This document shows, piece by piece, positions 1-11,289 of a stretch of 64,000 nt of DNA. The position numbers and the translations under genes are program-made. This DNA comes from Dryomyza anilis (taxonomy: Eukaryota > Arthropoda > Insecta > Diptera > Dryomyzidae), in NCBI GenBank assembly GCA_951804985.1, contig OX638132.1, positions 47,562,476 through 47,626,475 of the forward strand, written 5' to 3'. The notes under the pieces were generated by a model, which saw only the letters and a list, made by a program, of their open reading frames with translations, searched no databases and was not told the DNA's origin. Numbering within the stretch: the first letter of the stretch is position 1; each line of letters starts with the position of its first letter.

Positions 1-118
1 ATTCGGCAATAAACTGTAGGTCCCACCACTTTGAGTAAAAATATAACACGCACAGCTTAAAATGGTGAGAGAGCTCGGCCTAAGTTCTTATAGGACTGTA
101 GTGCCAAACTATTAATTA
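1..118 (+). mobile_element. 3' part of a tRNA-derived SINE
   Basis: This is the tail half of a SINE cut by the window edge. It matches the 3' halves of the copies at 7358-7700 (reverse) and 20478-20790 (forward), including the blocks GTAGGTCCCACCA and GAGAGAGCTCGGCC and the end GTGCCAAACTATTAAT. The tRNA-like head lies outside the window. Confidence 0.8.
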
Positions 119-249
119 CTATTTTCATCTGTAATACATTAATTTAATTAAAATAAAAAGAAATTGTACTCTTTTTGCTTCAATTAACTTTTTGTTATGA
201 AAAGATGTAATTTTCCCCATAGTTCAAGCAATTAACAATAAAAAAAAAA

Positions 250-2344
250 TGTATTAAAACAAATAAAAATGTCTTTGAAATAAATACAATTGTATTTTCC
301 GCTCCCAGACCAATTCTTATTGCTTTGTACTGTATTCTTTCGAGTTTAATAAAGTATTTTTAAAGCCAGTCTAGTAAAAGAGGCGCCATATATTCAAGTT
401 TAGGCCGGATCAGTCCGAAATAAAGTTGTAATAAATATTGAGGATCCGAACCCCATGACACACCACATAATGAACGTAGAATGTTCAGAAAATAAGAGCA
501 ACTCGCATTGACTCTGTTTATGTGCTATTGAATATCTAAACGTGAGTCAAATGTAAAACCAAGAAAAACTAATTTGTCGACCAGTTCGACATGTGTGTTG
601 TTAACTTTAATATGCATCTGTGTCTTGATTAAAAGATCACAAATTTGGATTTATGAGGAGATATCGTGTTAACGGCTGTTTGAATTTTCGGCATTGCAGT
701 TTTCAAGCATATATTTGTACAATATATTACTATATCATCAGCATATCCAAGGATGTCAACGTTTAAATTGTAAAAGATTTAGTTTATATAAGAGTTAAAA
801 CTTATAGGACTTAGTACTGAACCTTGAGGAGTGCCTGTGAACGGAGGTTCTTCGAAATGAAGCATAATTGGCTTCTAATATTAGATTTTTAAATGCGAAT
901 AATTTCTGTAAAATATAACATGTGTGAATATTTACGCCCTTTTCTTTGTATTTCAAGATTAAAATGTCGCTATTAACAATTTCAAATGCATTATTTATAT
1001 CAATGAAAATACTAATCATAAATTTACATTCGCGCATTGCGTATCGCAGTTGCCCATAAAGCCAATGCGTTGTCAGAAGTCGAACGATATATCATACGTT
1101 CGAAGAGTTTTCGAAAGCAGAAAATGAATGCTTTTGATTGATATGATAATGGAATGTCAGGTGGTTTACCTTTTTTTTTGTAGTGGCAGAATTTTGTATT
1201 CCATCCAACTGGAAGGAATATTCCAGATGTCCAAACAAAATTAAATAAATCCAGTAGGAGTGCTTTATATTAGAATTAAATAGCTTGATGTGATTATTTC
1301 TGATACCATCTATGCCAGGTGAAGTGTTTCTGGAGTTGGCTAGAGCTATTTCCATTTCCCTGAACGAAAATATTTCACCCATAGAATGCATCAAAATGTA
1401 CTCGTTAGGTTCTAGGATGTTAATAGGACCAATGGGTCCACATAATATATCACAAAAATGATCTGTACATGACTCTGACATAGCACTGGGTTTTGGCAAA
1501 AGCATTCCTCTAAATTTTTTAATTTAGGTCCAAACCTCCGTCGGGCTCAGATCTCAGCTAATTTCTTCACAAACTTTTTTCCAGCATAATCTTTTTTCAT
1601 GTTTAATTGTATAAAAATATTTCATTCTTGTGATAATCAAGCTTTTAAGATTGTCCCTAGAGGGACGTCTCTCAAAAGTTGAGAGAGCTTTCAACTGTTG
1701 AGCTGACGCCTTATTGCAATTTAAATTCCACAATGGATTCTCTTGGTACTCTTTTTTACGTCTAATTGTTTTGAATGACTCGTAATACAATTTGAAAAAC
1801 AAATTAAATTGATTAGACTCATCGCATTTAATAAAATCTTCTGATTTTAAAATTTCCCAGACAACTTTGTTGGGATAACGTTTATTAATAGTTTTAGGAA
1901 CGTAATACGAAGTTTTTTTGACAATTTAACGTTGGTCTAAATTGAACCTTAATGTCGATTACACAATGTTGGCTGCCAAATGTTTCGTTTAGTATATGGC
2001 AGACGGGTTAACACAACCATGAAATGTTCGTGCATCATTTTTTAATAAAGAGAAGCTATTGTTAGTAATAAAATCCAGCATAATTCTTAATTTGGTATCA
2101 GTATGTAGATTACCCCAAGACTCGTGGTGTGCATTAACATCTCCGCATATCAAAATTTTGAAATTACATGGACAAACTGATATAATGTTATTTAGTTCTA
2201 ATTCTGTAAATCGTGCCGAACGGTATATAAAATGAAAGAACTGATATTGGTCCGAGTTGTGAGTTTATTTCACAACCAACAACTTCAATTTGCCTATTGC
2301 CAGGGCAAAAAATAATCGTTTTATATGATCTATCCATGCAAAGG
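250..2344 (-). pseudogene. LINE ORF2 remnant: endonuclease C-terminal part and reverse transcriptase (jockey/I group)
   Basis: A decayed non-LTR retrotransposon ORF2, read right to left. Several stretches in different frames keep recognisable parts. The endonuclease C-terminal half lies at about 1930-2344. The linker and pre-RT block (SPGIDGIRNNHIKLFN) lies at 1554-1802 and 1092-1505. An RT palm piece (FIDINNAF) is at 795-1037. The catalytic motif YADDIVIYC is encoded near 725-745, and a thumb-like piece (LERIQYKAIR) near 290-350. Reverse transcriptase and apurinic-type endonuclease are the two enzymes of such elements. Stops and frameshifts between blocks show it is dead. The exact clade cannot be decided by eye. 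Its endonuclease N-terminus continues at 3946-4096 beyond a 1.6 kb insertion. Confidence 0.8.
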
Positions 2345-3945
2345 ATCCCAAGAAACATTTTAACGTATCTCCGTAAACAAACGGAATCACAATTCCGTCT
2401 GTAACGGCACGTTTACGGTCCGTACATTACGGATCCGTCGATACATGTATAAAAACGGAAAATTTACGGCATGCCAAAATATTTCACTCCGTTTAAAAGC
2501 CGTCTATTGTCCGTATTTCGAACTTTCCGTTTTTATGCCGTTTAATCACCGTGGTGACGTTTACGTTTGTACTCCGTTTCTTACGGACTACACCGTTTTT
2601 CTGTCGTTTTGTATCCGTGTTTTATATAAAAAAAAATGTTGATCATATCAGCTATGTGGATGAAATCATTTAAAATAAAATTTTACATTTTGTTTACTCA
2701 AAATAAATCGTGAACGCACATCCAATTAAAGTGATGGTGGTACAAAGAATATAAAAGGTAAGCGTGAATATCTTTTTATTTGCAAAATAATTAAATCTTT
2801 CTTTTCGTGTAAAAACTTGCTCTAATATCGCGAGAGGTTCTCGGATAGATGTTGACACCAAGAACACTTGCAATCTTGAGATACTGAAGATATTGCGACT
2901 GTTTTCAAAAGTAAAGGTATATAGTCCACTATCACAATATTGTGCAGCTAATAGTGTAACATTTATAGATCAGGAATAATGTCGCACAATCGACGAGAAA
3001 AAGACCGTCCAAAGAGTGAATATCCGGTGGCAGCATGTCCTTAATTAGCACAACGATAACAACAAAAATATAGTAAAAAAGGAAAGTTTTTAAAAATTTC
3101 TTTTAAAAATAACGAACTCGCAAAATAAAATTCTGTCAATAATTTTATATGTCACTCAACATAGACATGTTCGTAAAAAAAGAAAATCACTAAAGGTACT
3201 TTTAAGCGGTATGTTTTAATCACTGCAACAGTTCAAGTACGAAAAACATTTCGTTTAAAAGTAACTTAATTAGTCACTAGAAATAATTTACTATTTTTAT
3301 ATTTTTATTATTTACAGATCAAATCCAAAGATGCATTAATTCAGCGGACACAATTTTCAATTACATCAAACATATTGTATTATTTGATTGTTAAATGTTT
3401 GTATTAATATTGATGTTTCAATTGTTTTTGTATTAAATTTTTATTTATTACACATGAAAAAATGTATATTAAATACATAGAAATATGAAATATTTGACTG
3501 TGTTTATTGGTGAATAGTATTCAGCGATTAAAAATATAACTCATTTGACAGGGTTTTTTTTAAAGATACAGTAACAGTAATATTTAAAAAAATGCCATTC
3601 CGTATTTATATAAAAATACGGCATTAAAACGTATCGTATACGGTACGTTTTTCAATGCACTCAACGGAGTCCACTCCGCTTAATAACAAAAATACGTACC
3701 ATATACGACACTTAAACGTAACGTAGATACGGAGGTCACTCCGTTTTATTTTAAAAATATGGTCCGTTAACGGTGCGTCAATACTGTATGAAAAACGGTT
3801 TCGAACACCGTTTTCGATTTCACGTTTTATCCGTTCTCTGCACCGTATACGTTTCCGTAATACGGTACGTTTACGGAATCTGATTCCGTATTTGCTATAC
3901 CGTTGACGGCACGTATACGGTACGTTTTGTTCCTTGGGATGTTAT
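2345..3945. mobile_element. Nonautonomous element with long subrepeat-bearing inverted ends, inserted in the LINE endonuclease
   Basis: The left end reads ATCCCAAGAAACATTTTAAC and the right end, reversed, reads ATCCCAAGGAACAAAACGTA. Both arms (about 2345-2620 and 3600-3945) are built from short repeats of the type CGTAAACGGAAT or CGTATACGG, in both orientations. The middle (2640-3590) is AT-rich with no transposase. The two LINE endonuclease halves flank it, which shows an insertion. The target duplication is unclear because the terminal ATCCCAAG/CTTGGGAT is itself inverted. The superfamily is undetermined. An ORF at 2445-2642 lies wholly inside the left arm and is probably not a gene. Confidence 0.75.
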
Positions 3946-4096
3946 AATTTTTAAGTTGGAATAAGTCCGACAGGTTTAAAAAAGTGTCAGATACGCACGC
4001 AATTGATACATCATTTGCGCCTAAAAATTTAGAAATTTGAGGTTTTTTATTTTTGATACTTGTGATATTAATTTGAATTAAATTCATACTATTCAA
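3946..4096 (-). pseudogene. LINE ORF2 start: endonuclease N-terminus
   Basis: Codons from the ATG at 4096 leftwards read LIQINITSIKNKKPQISKFL, then DVSIACVSDTFL and LKNYNIPR. This is the usual opening of a LINE endonuclease (start, N-terminal strand, conserved acidic/threonine block). It stops at the 2345-3945 insertion and resumes on the other side with ILCMDRSYK. It follows the ORF1 remnant at 4389-5028, as expected for a two-ORF LINE. Confidence 0.75.
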
Positions 4097-4388
4097 AGTC
4101 GTGTTTGTTAATTAAATTGTTTTGAGTGCCAGCAGTTTGTATGGACTGCTGGAAAAAATCGAACTTGTTGGCTTGCGTATGTTTTGGTGTAGCTATAGTG
4201 TTGGTGGATTCGTCAGGAGTTGTTGTCATGCTTCGAACATAGGTAGAAGCGACGCAAACTGACGATGTGCTCTGAACCGGTTGCTCAACCGAAACGGTTG
4301 CAGCAATGTTTGATACAGAATGTTCTGTTGTAAAGTCATCCAGATTTGTGGACTCTATTGCAATTGATTTTTGGGTTTCTTGTTGTAT

Positions 4389-5028
4389 CTAGTTAATTTT
4401 CTTGCCGTTAGAAATTAATGGCATATTTGGTATTTCTATTGGACTCTTTTTTTGAAACTCTGGAAAATCAATAGGGTTAATTTCGCACTCATTAGATGAG
4501 GCATCATGAAATCTGTGATAATTAATACATGATGGCATGCTGTCGCATGGACCTTCATGTGACTTGCCAAAACGGGAGCAGAGACAATTAAACTTCCAGT
4601 ACTTACTCAATAGTCGCTCAACATATGACTATACGGGAAAAATCCAAAGTTATATGAGACGGCAGTTTGTTGCCGGCGAACGATACCGTAAATCAAGATT
4701 AATTTTTACAGATTTATTGGATGGAGCGCCTGATATCTGTTATGCGAAGATGGTCAGGAATGCAGCCATATTCTGGGAAGTGCTTTATAGCCAAATTCTT
4801 AAAAATGAATTCTTCTGTATATTCAGAATCGCACTATTCGGATGGTATGTACACTTTGTACTTGGCCAATAAGTTTAAGTCATTTGCAAGTTTATTAGCT
4901 AAATCACGTTCAGTAGTGGAAATTCGCCTTTTGGAATTAAAGAAAATATCAATATCATCGTACTCACCATACAGTAGTTTAGCAATTTTCTGTAGTGGCA
5001 AATTGGGATCCCCATTGAGGGGCTGCAA
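4389..5028 (-). pseudogene. LINE ORF1 (gag-like) remnant with zinc knuckles
   Basis: This is the ORF1 of the same minus-strand LINE. The block at 4389-4610 has a cysteine/histidine pattern (CLCSRFGKSHEGPC, then SCINYHRFHDASSNEC), typical of the CCHC knuckles at the end of LINE gag-like proteins that coat the element RNA. Upstream, at about 4620-4720, the phrase FAGNKLPSH is readable, and at 4834-5028 there is a 64-codon stretch (KLLYGEYDDIDIFF). Stops separate the blocks, so the gene is broken. Beyond 5028 I see nothing more of it. Confidence 0.65.
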
Positions 5029-5584
5029 AAAAAATATCGATAGCGCGGTGAAGATATTACTCTCTCACCGTTAAAATAATATTCTGTTTTAAAGTTATAT
5101 TTTATAAAATAAAATTTTGTTTTAAAGTTATAAGAAAACATGTTCGGAAATCTTGGTTATGTTGAAGACGTGTTACGCGTTCAACGTTCAAATCAAAAGT
5201 TAATGCGTATGTCTGTTGTCATGTGTCTATTTGTTGCCATGCAATGATACAGGGTAGCAACGAAAAGTTGTCGTTGAAGTATGTGTATACGATATGTTAA
5301 TTTTATTATGCCGTTGAATTGTCTCGTCAACATCACTTGATTTATCCATTTTTTTTGTTATGATTTTTGTTAAAATATAATTCAAATTTTTATGTTCTTG
5401 GATTTTTAGTTCTTGTGTAAATAAAATAATTTATTTTTGGTTGAAGGCATTGAAAATATGGAAAATAAGTAACCTAAATACAATTAGTGTTCAAATTCTA
5501 TTCGTTTTTATAATTAATATGTAGTTAAAGCTATTTGTCTACCATCTTTTATTTTAAATATAAAAAGTAAATTTTTGAAAGATT

Positions 5585-5760
5585 CTTGCAAGCAAGAGCA
5601 AGAAAGTTATTGCAAGAACAAGTGCAAGAACAAGATTATATGCACCTATGCAAGACCAAGAACAAGACTTAGTTTGCAAGAACAAGAGCAAAAACAAGAT
5701 TACCATTTCTTGCTTTGATCTTGCAAATGATCATCACTTGTTCCTAGTACAGTTCCTACT
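5585..5760. repeat. AAGAACAAG minisatellite-like repeat
   Basis: Irregular copies of GCAAGAACAAG and GCAAGAGCAAG run for about 175 bases and end in inverted copies (CTTGCTTTGATCTTGCAA). This may be the subterminal repeat of a small foldback element. Confidence 0.6.
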
Positions 5761-5933
5761 TCATGTTATATTCAAAATTGAATTTATTTCAAATTTACAA
5801 ATATATTAACGTGTTTTCCAGAACAAAAATATGTTTTGAGCTATGTAAAAAAAATTGCTAAAATAATGAAAAAATAAAATTGTAACATAATGCCAATTTT
5901 TCGAAAAAATTTTTCTTCGACAAAAATAACGTA

Positions 5934-6994
5934 CACCGAGAGAAAAACGTAGTTAATTATCTACTATTTTTCGTAGTCAATAGAAGATTCTTAAAAAGCG
6001 ACTGCGTTTTAATTTAATAACTATGTAGTAATTAATAAGAAAACTGTCAAATTAGAAAATATTTTAATTTAAAAAAAGTCAAAATCATTTTGTTTAAAAC
6101 TGTTAAAATTTGTTACATCAAAATCGATGTTGGACTAAGTAAGTTATAAATATAGTGACGTGTATCTTACTAATATAGTTAATATAATTTCAGGACATTT
6201 GTTCCAAGCGATTATTGGCAACCAAATGAAAATACATGAATTCCAACGCGTGCGGTCATATATCATAGTACATATGAAACGAGTATAAGCGCCAAAACGC
6301 ACCTGAAAATGGACGCTAATAGAGATTTTTCAAGTAAGTTAGAAAAATTAAAAAAATCTTTCACACATCCATGAAAGTTGTCGTTTTACTGGCAATGCGT
6401 ATCGAAGCATCCGCAAGACGGTAGTTCAGCGAAAAATGGTACACATTTGGCCGCAATTGAACGCATTTAGCAGTAAGTTTGGTTTTCTAATTGTTGTATT
6501 TAATGCAAAAAAATACATTGAAGTTATTTCCAGTCGCACAGAGGTTATTTGGACAAACACATTTTGCTTTCTCAAGAAGATTGTATACACCTTCGATCTA
6601 TGCGACATAATCAAGAAGCTTTCCTATTACAATAATGATGAAATACGCGCTGGACGAGAAGATCAAGTTTGTAGTGTAGTATATTTAGAGCTTGCAAATC
6701 AATCACATGGAATGTTTAATAATTTATAAATATCGAAATATATTAGAAAATAATAAAAATAAAACAAAACATTTAATTTTTTGACTTTTATTTTAAAAAA
6801 AATAATAATAAATGACGTTTAAATAAACAATGACGAAGTTAACAACTATGTTGAAGTGGAAATAACTACGTCGAAGTGAAATTTTAAAACGTAGTTATAA
6901 TTGACTATGTTTTTACTACGTAACGTTGTCGGAGGATTTTCATTCACGTCGTAATCGAAAACGTAGTTATCAATAACTACGTTTGGTCTCGGTG
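5934..6994. mobile_element. TIR element with CACCGAGA ends and TA target duplication
   Basis: The left end is TACACCGAGAGAAAAACGTA and the right end, reversed, is TACACCGAGACCAAACGTAG. TA flanks both sides (5932-5933 and 6995-6996). The arms contain many AACGTAGTTA subrepeats. The middle has two short overlapping ORFs on opposite strands (6436-6729 plus, 6426-6614 minus) without a recognised domain. The TA duplication suggests mobilisation by a Tc1/mariner-type transposase. A truncated relative lies at 26810-27145. Confidence 0.75.
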
Positions 6995-7357
6995 TAGTAT
7001 TTCATTTAGAGCTAAAAATATCGAAAAATCTTTGAAACTATAAATACAAAAACATTTTTTTATAGGATCCAAAAATGCCAAAAATAAAAATTCTGAAATA
7101 TCAAAATGTTGAAATACAAATTTCAATTCGTATCTGAGCCATTCCACATCAAATCGCCCAGGATTTACAACTCACTGATATAGGGCAGATCTGCATTGAC
7201 CATTTTTTTACATATTTCCTGAATCCTAGAGTAGCTAAAAATCCGAATTCGTAGCTGAGATTCTGATTTTCTCTACAACGGGACTCAGAATTATGGTGTC
7301 ATTTTGTTTTTTTTAATAACTTTATTCTTTTTTTAATATCTTTACAATCGTATTTTA

Positions 7358-7700
7358 TTATAATAATAATAACAGTTTGGCGCTACAGTCCTGTATAGAA
7401 CTTCGGTCGAGCTCTCTCACCATTTGAGCTGCGCATGTTATATTTGTACTCAGATTGGTGGGACCTACAGTTTATTGCCGAATCCGAACGGCGGGTGACA
7501 GTTTTTCATAGGCAATGTTTTACTTTCGTAGGTTTTCCATTTACTGACGAGAGGTAGCTTCGCATAGAAAAATGTTTTCTATGAAAAAGATGTTGGCAGT
7601 CGCTGAGGATAGAACCGCGGACCTATCGGCACGTAGTCGAACGCATCAGCGACTTTTCAATCGTAGTCCAACGCACTAACCAGACGAGTTACCGAAGCTC
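7358..7700 (-). mobile_element. tRNA-derived SINE, reverse orientation
   Basis: Read on the minus strand it begins with a tRNA-like head (CTGGTTAGTGCGTTGGACTA), has a B-box-like GGTTCTATCC, continues through the shared body and tail, and ends in GCGCCAAACTGTTATTATTA. The head resembles the A and B boxes of an RNA polymerase III promoter. It matches the copies at 1-118 and 20478-20790. Confidence 0.8.
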
Positions 7701-7710
7701 TTGAAATATA

Positions 7711-8088
7711 GGTCGAGGTTTCAGGCAGGGTAATTCCCTATCGTGCGACTTTTTTAACTTATTGATGTAGATAGCCAAAAAAAATTCGTGCGTCTTGGAC
7801 AAAAAGCGGATTTTGACACCCACAAGTTCGAAATTTTTAAAGACTTCGTCTATCTGGGATCCAGCATCAACAGCAACAACGACGTCAGCCTGGAGATTAA
7901 ACAGAGAATAACTCTTGCCAATAGGTACAATAGGTACATGCCCGTCCTACATTATGGTGCAGATATATGGACGCTTGCCTCCTCTGATAAAAGAGTACTG
8001 GGAGCGTTCGAGAGAAAGATTCTTGGCAACGCTTGGTATTTCTAACTGGCGTCAGCCCGCGCAAAGCAGAAGCGACTGGCGCGGCTAA
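7711..8088 (+). pseudogene. RTE reverse transcriptase fragment with internal deletions
   Basis: This is a close relative of the RTE element at 37600-40860. It starts in the RT (GRGFRQG region, CGAGGTTTCAGGCAGGGTAA), then jumps to the SVRLGQK-like block, then to the block equivalent to MPVLLYGAETWTLAS, then to the last residues (LGISNWRQPAQSRSDWRG). Compared with the long copy, at least three internal segments are missing, including the catalytic YSDD region. It is inactive. Confidence 0.85.
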
Positions 8089-8117
8089 ATTATAGACTAA
8101 ATATAGACTTTTATTTA

Positions 8118-8970
8118 CACTAAGAAAACAAAGATTGCCGGAAATATCACAGCCCTAAATATCAAGTTATTTACAAATTATTTAGATCATCTTTGAGACA
8201 ATCATCTCTCAAATATCCATCAAATACGATAAATATTGTCTTAAATCATCTTTCTAATTTACGATTATTTATAGCAACCATCAATTAAACATCTTACAAA
8301 TAGGAAGATAGTTGATGAATATTTGGAAAAGGTACTCCAATAGAATTCGCGGAGTAATTTTTATTGAATTAAAATAAAATGAATCAAATGTATTTATAAT
8401 TAACAAGAATTAAAACAGTATCTTGGTCTCTATAAATCCTTTGAAGGTAAAATTGTACAACGACTTGTACAACGACTCGCGGATGAGACCACCGTTCGGC
8501 GATGCTGTCATCAACGTAAACTCCGAAAAGAAATAATTTTCCATCACGTGTTGATAAATTCAATCCCAGGAAATTTTATTTTCACTTTTACCATTAAAAT
8601 GTAATATTTGAGTTGACACTTTTTTACACCATTGGATTTACTTAATTGTTGTGTATAAATGGAGCATTAAGGAAAAGGTACGCCATTTTCCTTTTTTATA
8701 GTAGTCAACTGTCAAAATACCTCAAAAATGTTGCTGCAAATGTACAAGAAATCAGGATGTTTGCTATCAGTCAACTATAAATATCTAAATTTTCATTGAT
8801 GTTGTAGCAAACAACTCGTAGCTATCTGAATACATGTCATATTTAAAAAATATTAATAGTTTTGCTGCAACTTTATTGAAACTTATGGGATGTTTGAATA
8901 TTTGCTACAAGGCGTAAATTTAAACAGATAGTTGCAGCAAGACTTTCATAAACATCTTGTTTTCTTAGTG
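8118..8970. mobile_element. Full-length 853 bp MITE with CACTAAGAAAACA ends
   Basis: The ends are CACTAAGAAAACAAAGAT and, reversed, CACTAAGAAAACAAGATG, flanked by TA on both sides (8116-8117 and 8971-8972). No ORF of note. Partial or variant copies lie at 31514-32242, 43434-43910, 54063-54820 and 60342-60697. The TA duplication fits Tc1/mariner-type mobilisation. Confidence 0.85.
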
Positions 8971-9004
8971 TACTTTGGTGCCTGCCATACAAAAAAAAAA
9001 TCTT

Positions 9005-9580
9005 CAATATATATAAATTCATCATTCATAAATATTATGAATTTTTTTCACCAACTACCAGATTCATCATATTGATACCACCGTTCATTAAATGAAATTA
9101 ATGAATGCATTCATTATATATATGAACATAATATTCAATACAATGAATTTGAATTGTCATATTGATGATATTGAGATTTAAAAAAAAGTGTTGTAAAAAT
9201 TGAAAAAAAAAAAAATGATCACAAAAAAAATTTGTTCGAAAAAAAATTTGTACAAAAAAAAATTTTTTTTTTCAAAAATATATTTTTTATAAATATAACT
9301 TTTTATTAATATAAAGTTGTTTAATGAACAGCGTTCTTCAATATAATGAACATATATGTCGTATTTTATATTTTGGTTCATTAGTATGATGAAACGTAAT
9401 CTTCACAAACAGTTCATCATATTGAAGAACACTTTTTCGACAGTTACCAAGCGTTCTTCATATTTATGATAGCATTCATATCAATAATGGCGTTAGTCAT
9501 TAATATTATGAATGTTTGAATACAATGAATCATTGTTTGAAGAACGGATGTCATCAATATGATGTACATTTTTTCTTTTT
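9005..9580. repeat. ATTCAT/ATGAAT-rich palindromic element
   Basis: Dense copies of ATTCAT, ATGAAC and TCATCATATTGA in both orientations surround an AT-rich core with A and T tracts. Similar sequence occurs at 42890-43433. This is probably a nonautonomous foldback element; I could not fix its ends. Confidence 0.45.
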
Positions 9581-9595
9581 TATTACCACAATGCG

Positions 9596-9650
9596 ATCAG
9601 AGGGACGATAACATACTTTATAGGTGGCCAAATTTTTATGCACACAGGTG
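9596..9650. repeat. Dispersed 55-60 base motif (copy 1)
   Basis: The motif CCACAATGCGATCAGAG followed by TTTATAGGTGGCC and TTTTTATGCACACAG recurs at 23272-23331 and 54944-55005. The nature of the parent repeat is unknown. Confidence 0.55.
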
Positions 9651-9785
9651 CCGGGCAACAAATGCCATTTTGTACGTTTTTTAATAATAGAATTATGTTA
9701 TGAATAAAACACGGTTATTTAGAATCTTAAGTATGTGAAGTTAAATACGTTTTTTTTTTTTAGCGAACCCAATTTTTTTTTACAG

Positions 9786-9960
9786 AGCATTAACAGCCGC
9801 TATGTTAGCGGATGCAATCTTCCGATTGGAACACATAAATGACTCCGACTCCGTCCAGGACCTTCGTGCTGGAACGGAATTTAGTAGATTGAATAACTAA
9901 TGAATAGGGCTTTCCAAATATGTAACATACATATATGAATCGATTCATTGGACATCTTAT
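9786..9960 (+). pseudogene. 3' end fragment of the I-like LINE, plus strand
   Basis: The codons for RALTAAMLADAIFRLEH and DLRAGTEFSRLNN match the C-terminus of the minus-strand LINE at 15212-15664. They are followed by the same 3' UTR start (GAATAGGGCTTTCCAAATAT). This is a 5'-truncated insertion. Confidence 0.8.
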
Positions 9961-9999
9961 ATGGGCAAAAACAGACATTTTTTAGAATTTGGGGTAAAA

Positions 10000-11210
10000 A
10001 AAAATTCAATTTTTTTTTAATGGTACATTCATTTCGCTTTGGTGCCGATATACTCTGATATTATAGCATGTGGATTCCGTTCGCGTGAATCAATTATTGC
10101 AAGGGGCGGTTTTAAGATAAAATGAAAAAAAAAATCTTAATACCACCGTTTTCACTTAATTTCGGAAAAAATTGTATATATTTATAAAACGTATGAAGAG
10201 TTACCAATATAAGTTAAAATATTTATATAATTTCTAATACTCGCAGATTTACATTAAAAAAGTTTTTTTTTAAACTAAAACTTTTTCGTTGTTTTAAGGA
10301 CACATACGATTGAAATTATTTTAAATTATATATTAATTAGTCATTAAAAACAATTTAAAATAAAGCATAAAAAGAAATATGTTAACATCTCTGTTTGTTT
10401 AGCAATACCAATTCATAGAAATCAAATTTTATATGGTGATGCTTTTTGAGATTATGAAAATGTAAGTAGGTGCGTAAAATCTAGAAATTTCAAAAAATTT
10501 GAATGCGCCTCAGTTTATTGGTTAAAACATTGACCAAACTTACGAATGTTGAATATTTTGACCTTTTTCGTGCAGTACTGTAGATGTGCCTCAATAAAAT
10601 ATGTTTTGACAAAAATGTCGCGATTTCACAATAAATGGACTTAAGATAGACATTTTGGATTGCAAATATATCAACATTTTGCGCAATATTCAAAAAGTCC
10701 ATACAATTTTTGCATTTCAATATTTTTATATGCGCCACTGAACTTGTGATGGCAATTAATAAAAAACTCAGTTCACGCAATACACTAGACTACTTCAATT
10801 AATAATGGGAATGTGCCACGTGAAAAACTGCTGTTTTGAACAAATACACAAGACATTTTGAAAATGGGAAAAAAATGGTTTCATATTGCTCCACCATATA
10901 TCAATTTATAAAATCATGCTATTCAAATTAAACATATACCAAAATGATCTCCCACGTGTACCGAGTATCTCATTCTCAGCAAGTGTGATCCAAAAGTGAA
11001 GATCTTTGAACAAAAACGGAGAAGAAGAAAAAAACCTAGAGTATTTCAGTTAATTTTTTTAAATTTTTCAACTTTAAATTACTATAAAAAATATAAGTAA
11101 AGAGTTCTGGCCCTAAAATTTTGCATTCTTATAATTTTAGGTATACTTGATCCAAATATATTAATCATTATCATTAAATCGAAAAACTACGGAAGTTATT
11201 GATAAATAAA
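10000..11210. other. AT-rich stretch without recognised features
   Basis: Poly-A/T-rich sequence. The longest frame (10490-10780, minus, 96 codons) has no recognisable domain, and I do not call it. Confidence 0.5.
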
Positions 11211-11289
11211 TGTCAGTTTCAATGATTTAAAAAAAATTTGTGTTTTTGCCCATATACATTTTTAAACTTGGTCATATATTGAGATAAAA

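Noticed and set aside
2445..2642. 65-codon plus frame
   Set aside because: It lies completely in the inverted arm of a transposon and reads through its subrepeats.
10490..10780. 96-codon minus frame
   Set aside because: AT-rich, no recognised domain, no splice signals or repeat relation.
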